A DNA stretch of 44,885 nt from a virus. The notes under the pieces were generated by a model. That model was not told the DNA's origin. It worked only from the letters and a program-made list of their open reading frames with translations, and made no database searches. A program made the translations under genes and the position numbers. Positions within the stretch are counted from its first letter, which is position 1. Each line of letters begins with the position of its first letter. This document shows positions 40,424 through 44,885 of this stretch, piece by piece. The stretch lies in IMG/VR virus record IMGVR_UViG_3300009370_001553, positions 1 to 44,885 of that record. One strand, given 5' to 3'.

Positions 40424-41289
40424 AAATAAGTGTTTATACCAAATTTGGTCCTATTAATTCTAAAAACGTTTTTGAAGCGTTTATAGAGAGTTTAAAAAAA
40501 GCTGGAGATGAAATACAACTAAACGAAGATAAAAATAGTGATGTTGCTGTAATATGGTCAGTATTATGGCAAGGACGAATGCTTGGATACCAAAAAACTT
40601 GGAACGAATGCCAAAATAAAAATAAACCAGTTGTAGTTCTTGAAGTTGGGGGTATTAAAAGAAATGAAACATTTAAAGTTGGAATTAATGGCGTTAATAG
40701 AGAAGCAGATTTTGCTAATGAAAACGTTGCTGAAGAACGTTGGAAAAAATTTAATATAGAAATGAAACCATGGAAGTCAACTGGCGATACAATTATAATA
40801 TGCGGACAACACCACAAAAGCCACCAATGGAGAAACAATCCTTCTATGAATGTGTGGTTTGAACAACAAATAAACGAGATAAGAAAGTATACTGATCGTA
40901 AAATTTTAGTAAGACCTCATCCAAGAAACCCTATAGGATTAGATACAACAAAATGGAAAAATGTTTCTTATAACCAACCACAAAGAGATCACACAACAAT
41001 TGACGATACTGATTTTAATAAAAAACTAAAAAACGCTTGGGCAGTAGTTAATTATTCAAGTAACCCTGCTATGCAATCTGTGTTTAATGGGGTACCTGTG
41101 TTTGTATCTGAAGCTAGTTTAAGTTATGACGTTGGTAATACTACACTTGCTAATATTAATAATCCAAACAAACCAGATAGACAAACTTGGGCAAATCGTT
41201 TAGCATATACTGAATGGACAACAGAGGAAATAAAACAAGGATTGCCATGGACAAGAATTAAAAAAAGATTAAAGGAGAAGTATCTATAA
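40420..41289 (+). CDS. GT-B-like glycosyltransferase, island paralogue 4
   Basis: 289 residues from ATG 40420 (ATGA overlap); an ATG at 40408 is in frame but lies further inside the previous gene. Core: RKILVRPHPRNPIGLDTTKW, AWAVVNYSSNPAMQSVFNGV (then PVF), and the C-terminal signature NRLAYTEWTTEEIKQGLPWT. Closest in style to paralogue 3 (both have R-P-H-P and end in a basic helix). N-terminal half has SVYTKFGPINSKNVFEAFIE. Its stop overlaps the next start by 1 nt. Confidence 0.7.
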   Translation: MKISVYTKFGPINSKNVFEAFIESLKKAGDEIQLNEDKNSDVAVIWSVLWQGRMLGYQKTWNECQNKNKPVVVLEVGGIKRNETFKVGINGVNREADFANENVAEERWKKFNIEMKPWKSTGDTIIICGQHHKSHQWRNNPSMNVWFEQQINEIRKYTDRKILVRPHPRNPIGLDTTKWKNVSYNQPQRDHTTIDDTDFNKKLKNAWAVVNYSSNPAMQSVFNGVPVFVSEASLSYDVGNTTLANINNPNKPDRQTWANRLAYTEWTTEEIKQGLPWTRIKKRLKEKYL

Positions 41290-41882
41290 TGATGCTAGAT
41301 TCGGATGCAAAAATAATTTATGTACATATACCACGTACAGGAGGAATCTGGTTTTCGTGTCAGTGGCCAGCACATCATACTATACAAACTTTTTTAAAAA
41401 TCCACGGGTTTGGAAAACACGGAAAACTTTCAGGTATATTAAATAAACTTGATGCTATTGACTATGATTATTCTAATTACAAAATAATAACAATAATACG
41501 AGAACCAATGGATAGAATTGCTAGTAGTTGGGTGTGGTTTTCTAAAGTAAAAGGCACAGCAGAAAAGCACGGATGGAAAAGTATTGATGACATGATAGAT
41601 GAGTATGAAGGAGGAGCAATTAGAGTAAATTATTTGCCACAGACATATTGGTTATGTGAACCAGGAGCAAAGTTTGATATAATTTATAGATTTGAAGATT
41701 TATTAGAAAATTCATTTTTACCACAAAAAGATTTCCCAACTTTCAATACAAGCGAAACTAGCTCAAAAAAATTATTAAGACAAGGTCAAAACCGAGTCAC
41801 ACTATTAACACCAACACAAAAAGAAAGGATTAAAAAAGTTTATAAAGACGATTTTGATTATTATGAACGAAGCAGACATTAA
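41289..41882 (+). CDS. Sulfotransferase (B)
   Basis: 197 residues. The 5'-phosphosulfate loop IIYVHIPRTGGIWFSCQW (near residue 14; other members have P-K-T-G-G-T/S) and 3'-phosphate site IITIIREPMDRIASSWVWF (near 68) are present. It resembles the sulfotransferase-2-like group acting on carbohydrates. It starts within the paralogue 4 stop codon, with a second ATG one codon on. It overlaps the next gene by 20 nt. Confidence 0.8.
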   Translation: MMLDSDAKIIYVHIPRTGGIWFSCQWPAHHTIQTFLKIHGFGKHGKLSGILNKLDAIDYDYSNYKIITIIREPMDRIASSWVWFSKVKGTAEKHGWKSIDDMIDEYEGGAIRVNYLPQTYWLCEPGAKFDIIYRFEDLLENSFLPQKDFPTFNTSETSSKKLLRQGQNRVTLLTPTQKERIKKVYKDDFDYYERSRH

Positions 41883-42612
41883 ACCCATTGAATGGAAACA
41901 ATATACTGGCGAGACAGTTAACACCAATCTTATAATTCGAGGTGGAAAAAAATATCAAGAAACTCAATACTACGAAGACAAAGTTAAAGCAGTACCTAGA
42001 GGTAATGCATATATTATCGGAAACGGTCCTTCGCGTAAAGGATTTGACTTAAACAGTTTAAAAGCATCAGGACAAACATATGGTTGTAATGCTTTGTATA
42101 GAGATTTTGTTCCAGACTTTATTTTTAGTGTTGACGCTAAAATGACTAATACCATGGTAAAAGACAAAGTATATGAAAAATGTATTCACTATGCTCCTGC
42201 ACTAGAAGTTAATAGACACCCTCATAAAAATATTAGTAACTCATATCTACATTTGGTTCCAAACAATCCACACTGGATATCAGGTAATCAAGCATTTTGG
42301 ACTGCCTGTGTACATGGACATAAAAACATTTATTTGCTTGGGTTTGATTTCCGTGAGTTCGGAAAAGATCAATTAAACAACATATATCAAGATACTGAAA
42401 ATTATGGGCCAAGACATAACGATGTTATTTTTGAAACTTGGCTGAGTCAATTTAGACAAATACAAAAAATGAGACCATATTGTAATTGGACTGTTGTACA
42501 TAATGACCCACCAGACTATTTGAAAGTGTCTAATCCGAGTGCTAATTTTGGAAAATTTAAAATATTAAATTATAAAGAATTTAACGATACAGTTTTAAAC
42601 CAACCCTCTTAA
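41863..42612 (+). CDS. DUF115/GT42-like putative glycosyltransferase
   Basis: 249 residues from ATG 41863; a TTG three codons earlier is less likely. The key region is AYIIGNGPSRKGFDLNSLKA, then TYGCNALYRDFVPDFIFSVD, and ISGNQAFWTACVHGHKNIYL. G-N-G-P-S followed by a Cys/Asn-x-x-Y strand is the CMP-sugar-binding layout of GT42 sialyltransferases and of the DUF115 (flagellin-modification) family. It may add a nonulosonic or other acidic sugar; that is inference. It closes the plus-strand island; its last 32 bp overlap the 3' end of the minus metalloprotease gene. Confidence 0.6.
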   Translation: MNEADIKPIEWKQYTGETVNTNLIIRGGKKYQETQYYEDKVKAVPRGNAYIIGNGPSRKGFDLNSLKASGQTYGCNALYRDFVPDFIFSVDAKMTNTMVKDKVYEKCIHYAPALEVNRHPHKNISNSYLHLVPNNPHWISGNQAFWTACVHGHKNIYLLGFDFREFGKDQLNNIYQDTENYGPRHNDVIFETWLSQFRQIQKMRPYCNWTVVHNDPPDYLKVSNPSANFGKFKILNYKEFNDTVLNQPS

Positions 42613-43045
42613 AACTTTCTTTAAAAGAATAAAAACTATTGTTATGATTTGAATAAGGATCTTTAATTACAGTCATTTGATATAAGTGCACCATTTCGTG
42701 TGCTAACGTCTCAATAAAGTCTTGCCATGTTGGAAATTTACAATGCAATTGAATACAATAATCAATTGGTATATGATAAGGAATTATACGTTGATTAAAT
42801 TTACCTTTGGGGGTTTTTCTATTATCCCAATTAGCAATACATCTACCCCAGTCATGTTGTAATTTATTAACTTGAATTTGTACACCACCTAATCTATTAC
42901 CAAACAATATTGCGTTCAGTTTTCTAAACCAATGAGCGGCTACTATACTAGTTGGCTTATATTGTTGAATATTTGCCTTTACTAATAGCGTCTTTTTTAG
43001 TTGTTTTTTCAACGACTTTCGTGTGTTTTTTAAACTCTTTTTCAT
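42581..43045 (-). CDS. SprT-like zinc metalloprotease
   Basis: 154 residues from ATG 43045 (a TTG three codons upstream is possible). The zinc-protease motif TLAHEMVHLYQ (HExxH, near residue 115) follows a helix-rich region IPYHIPIDYCIQLHCKFPTW. N-terminus is very basic (MKKSLKNTRKSLKKQLKKTL), probably for DNA binding. SprT/Spartan-type enzymes degrade proteins attached to DNA. The start codon abuts the -35 of the divergent promoter at 43048. Overlaps the preceding plus-strand gene tail to tail by 32 bp. Confidence 0.8.
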   Translation of the reverse strand: MKKSLKNTRKSLKKQLKKTLLVKANIQQYKPTSIVAAHWFRKLNAILFGNRLGGVQIQVNKLQHDWGRCIANWDNRKTPKGKFNQRIIPYHIPIDYCIQLHCKFPTWQDFIETLAHEMVHLYQMTVIKDPYSNHNNSFYSFKESFKRVGLKLYR

Positions 43046-43047
43046 AG

Positions 43048-43075
43048 TTGACAATATTACCGTTTATGTTATAAT
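43048..43075 (+). promoter_or_regulatory. Sigma70-type promoter upstream of the uvsW block
   Basis: TTGACA (43048-43053), 16 nt, TATAAT (43070-43075): both hexamers are perfect. It faces the gene at 43109 and uvsW. The -35 lies 2 nt from the SprT start codon on the other strand. Confidence 0.8.
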
Positions 43076-43108
43076 ATAATAGTAATTATCAAAAATTAAG
43101 GTCGAGAA

Positions 43109-44425
43109 ATGCAAACAGTTTTACCAAAAACCATTAATGAAGCACTTAAAATACTAGCATATAATGATTATTTTTATGCTGATCGTCATAAGAGCCATAT
43201 TAACCCCCACTATAAAGATAAGGAAACTGTAACATCACTGGCTGAGGCTCAATATCCGTGGACTGAGAAGCAGGCTAAACTTGCAGTTGTAATACTAAAA
43301 AGGTACCTATCTAAATTCCAAAAACACAAAATGGACATAAAACCTTTACTAGATAAACCTGTTTATGACGAACCTTTCCGGGTGATTGATTTTGCTAAAA
43401 GCATAGAAAAATACAAAGACGAAGAAGAAGAATCGTTAATTGATTTAAAATTTCCTTACAACAAAAAAGTTGTCACACTTATAAGACATATTAAGAAAAA
43501 ATTTTCCCTTCCGACTAGATACGCAAAATACAACGGAGAATCTAAGGTATGGACATTCAAACAAACAGATGTTCTGACATATTATCTTACACTAATTGCA
43601 ATAAGATATGATTTTAAATTTGTTGACGTAACATTACTTGACGATTATTACGAAGTAAGAAACGAAAAAAGAGATTATAAAATTCCTACTGCAAAATTAA
43701 TTGGTGGAGAAATTATATTAGAAAATGCTCCAGAGTCCATGATGGAATATTGGAATAAAAATTTAAAAGATAAAAAACCGTTATTGCAACTTGATGCTTT
43801 AAAAAATTTAGGAATTAAAGCAACAAACATTAATGTTGAAGCCAAAACATACACAGCTAAAAAAATTGCAGAACAACACCACCAAAAACTTTGGATAGAT
43901 AAACATGAATACAGCCAAGATGAGATTGTAGCAGGACTTAAAGAACTAGATTGTTTCCCTATCTTAATGCCAATTACTGGAGATGAGACTGATAAAAAAG
44001 ACATAGACGAACTTTGGACATGGATTAAAACATTTGAACGTAATGGTATTAACATATTAAAAGAACTATCTTGGGGTTTTGATTTAAAAGAACCTAACGA
44101 AGATACCTTGGGTGGGTGGTCAATTAAACGACAATTTGACAAAGAGACTCATGACAAAATGTTCGAGTTACACCAAATGAGTAAACAATTTAAATTTATA
44201 GACCAAACAACTAAAGTTATATTTGTACGTAACAGAATACCTCGATCATTAATAAAATCAAAAATAAAACCACGTGCCTCGTTAATTACATTAGGTGGTG
44301 GTTATTATTCTGCAGGCACAGAGAACCTTAAAAGATTACTTGAAAACTTACCTAAAAAGTTGTATTATAGTGATAGTCAGCCAAGCTCTTGGGATTGGAA
44401 TGATGACATTGTAATAAAACTATGA
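43109..44425 (+). CDS. Conserved-looking protein next to uvsW, unknown function
   Basis: 438 residues, no membrane segment or signal. Visible parts: an aromatic N-terminal region (YNDYFYADRHKSHINPHYKD), LAEAQYPWTEKQAKLAVVIL (near residue 45), a central charged segment, and the C-terminal RASLITLGGGYYSAGTENLK, which looks like a beta/Gly turn. LKFPYNKKVVTLIRHIKKKF and KVWTFKQTDV suggest a folded nucleic-acid-associated domain, but no family motif is evident. It overlaps uvsW by 4 nt (ATGA), so the two are translationally coupled and likely work together. Confidence 0.65.
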   Translation: MQTVLPKTINEALKILAYNDYFYADRHKSHINPHYKDKETVTSLAEAQYPWTEKQAKLAVVILKRYLSKFQKHKMDIKPLLDKPVYDEPFRVIDFAKSIEKYKDEEEESLIDLKFPYNKKVVTLIRHIKKKFSLPTRYAKYNGESKVWTFKQTDVLTYYLTLIAIRYDFKFVDVTLLDDYYEVRNEKRDYKIPTAKLIGGEIILENAPESMMEYWNKNLKDKKPLLQLDALKNLGIKATNINVEAKTYTAKKIAEQHHQKLWIDKHEYSQDEIVAGLKELDCFPILMPITGDETDKKDIDELWTWIKTFERNGINILKELSWGFDLKEPNEDTLGGWSIKRQFDKETHDKMFELHQMSKQFKFIDQTTKVIFVRNRIPRSLIKSKIKPRASLITLGGGYYSAGTENLKRLLENLPKKLYYSDSQPSSWDWNDDIVIKL

Positions 44426-44885
44426 GTTCATGTAAACTGGTAATAAAAGACGAAGTAAACGTCAAATTTGAAAACTTAGATTTAAAATGGCGACAAAAAC
44501 TTGCCAACAAATTTAAATATCAAGTTCCTTATGCTTATCATTTACCGGCAGTTAAACTAGGTAGATGGGATGGCAAAATTAGTTTTTTTGGGCTTGGTGG
44601 TACAACATATCTTAATCTAGTTGATCAAATTCTTCCAATACTTGAAGCTGGAGGAGTATATGTTGAGCTTGATGACAAAAGAATAAAACATAATTTTGAA
44701 TTTAAATTAATAGATAAAAATTATCTATCAGATATAACATGGCCAGACAATCATCCTTGTGCTGGGCAACCAATTGTTTTACGTGACTACCAAGTAGAAA
44801 CAATTAATAAATTTTTAGAAGCACCACAAAGCCTACAAGAAATTGCCACTGGTGCAGGTAAAACAATTATTACTGCCGCACTTTG
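44422..44885 (+). CDS. uvsW: UvsW DNA/RNA helicase (3' end outside window)
   Basis: About 154 residues are visible. The N-terminal domain has KFKYQVPYAYHLPAVKLGRW then DGKISFFGLGG, the UvsW N-terminal DNA-binding domain. The helicase then begins with the Q-like QPIVLRDYQVETINKFL and Walker A LQEIATGAGKTIITAAL. In T4, UvsW unwinds R-loops and branched DNA and ends origin-driven replication. Starts at an ATG overlapping the previous stop. Confidence 0.88.
   Translation, partial: MSSCKLVIKDEVNVKFENLDLKWRQKLANKFKYQVPYAYHLPAVKLGRWDGKISFFGLGGTTYLNLVDQILPILEAGGVYVELDDKRIKHNFEFKLIDKNYLSDITWPDNHPCAGQPIVLRDYQVETINKFLEAPQSLQEIATGAGKTIITAAL

Noticed and set aside
43675-44142. Minus-strand 155-codon frame opposite the gene before uvsW
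   Set aside because: The plus-strand frame is longer, has a promoter and is coupled to uvsW; the minus frame is Ser/Phe/Leu-rich with no motif.

Overview
The window is a contiguous, gene-dense, AT-rich piece (about two thirds A+T by eye) of a T4-like contractile-tailed phage genome. T4 core genes are recognisable from their proteins: neck (gp13, gp14), sheath completion (gp15), sheath (gp18), tube (gp19), head completion (gp4), both terminase subunits (gp16, gp17), ssDNA-binding protein (gp32), UvsX, UvsY and the start of UvsW. The low GC, the marine-phage style fibre and scaffold-like proteins and the auxiliary genes (radical SAM, cold-shock protein, 2OG oxygenase, sulfotransferases, FkbM methyltransferases) suggest a marine T4-like phage, most likely of SAR11 (Pelagibacter) or a similar AT-rich host. 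The host is an inference. No tRNA, rRNA, CRISPR or insertion sequence was seen.

Layout. 1-4094 (+): a large repeat-built fibre-like protein, cut by the window edge, and a companion virion protein. 4095-4452: a 36-residue Cys-rich microprotein (-) and a structured intergenic stretch. 4453-7556 (-): Nudix hydrolase, gp15, gp14. 7600-9193 (+): gp13, a small protein, a dNMP kinase. 9137-9496 (-): a zinc-ribbon/HNH-like protein without the catalytic His. 9614-17039 (+): a greatly enlarged sheath, tube, a second tube-like protein, an unknown, gp4, and a radical SAM enzyme. 17032-25458 (+): small terminase, an unknown, a 22-residue seven-Cys microprotein, an acidic protein, CspA, large terminase, a second (twitch-type) radical SAM enzyme, and a large acidic protein. 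25575-29074 (+): gp32, a 32-residue membrane peptide behind a consensus sigma70-type promoter, UvsX, a small acidic protein, UvsY, a HAD phosphatase. 29071-42612: a glycan/surface-chemistry island. 42581-44885: SprT-like metalloprotease (-), an unknown, and the start of UvsW.

How it works together. The first 25 kb is mainly late (virion and packaging). Many of its genes carry a NNTAAATA box, like the T4 late promoter TATAAATA, often only 5-8 nt before the start codon and without a Shine-Dalgarno sequence, which suggests leaderless late mRNAs. The replication/recombination genes and the island show sigma70-like promoters instead (26585, 33811, 43048). The island encodes four paralogous GT-B-like enzymes sharing a C-terminal signature, two GT-A-like transferases, a GT61-like transferase, a DUF115/GT42-like protein, two sulfotransferases, two FkbM methyltransferases, an AsnB-type amidotransferase, a 7Fe ferredoxin, a 2OG-oxygenase-like protein and an SGNH protein. 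This is enough to extend and decorate a glycan, probably the host surface polysaccharide or a virion glycan.

Most unusual: two tiny Cys-rich microproteins sharing a CxCE[NH]CxC core, one lying between two radical SAM genes; the leaderless late-promoter architecture; the reversed gp14-gp15 block; the tryptophan-containing module shared by several virion proteins; and the four-paralogue glycosyltransferase family.
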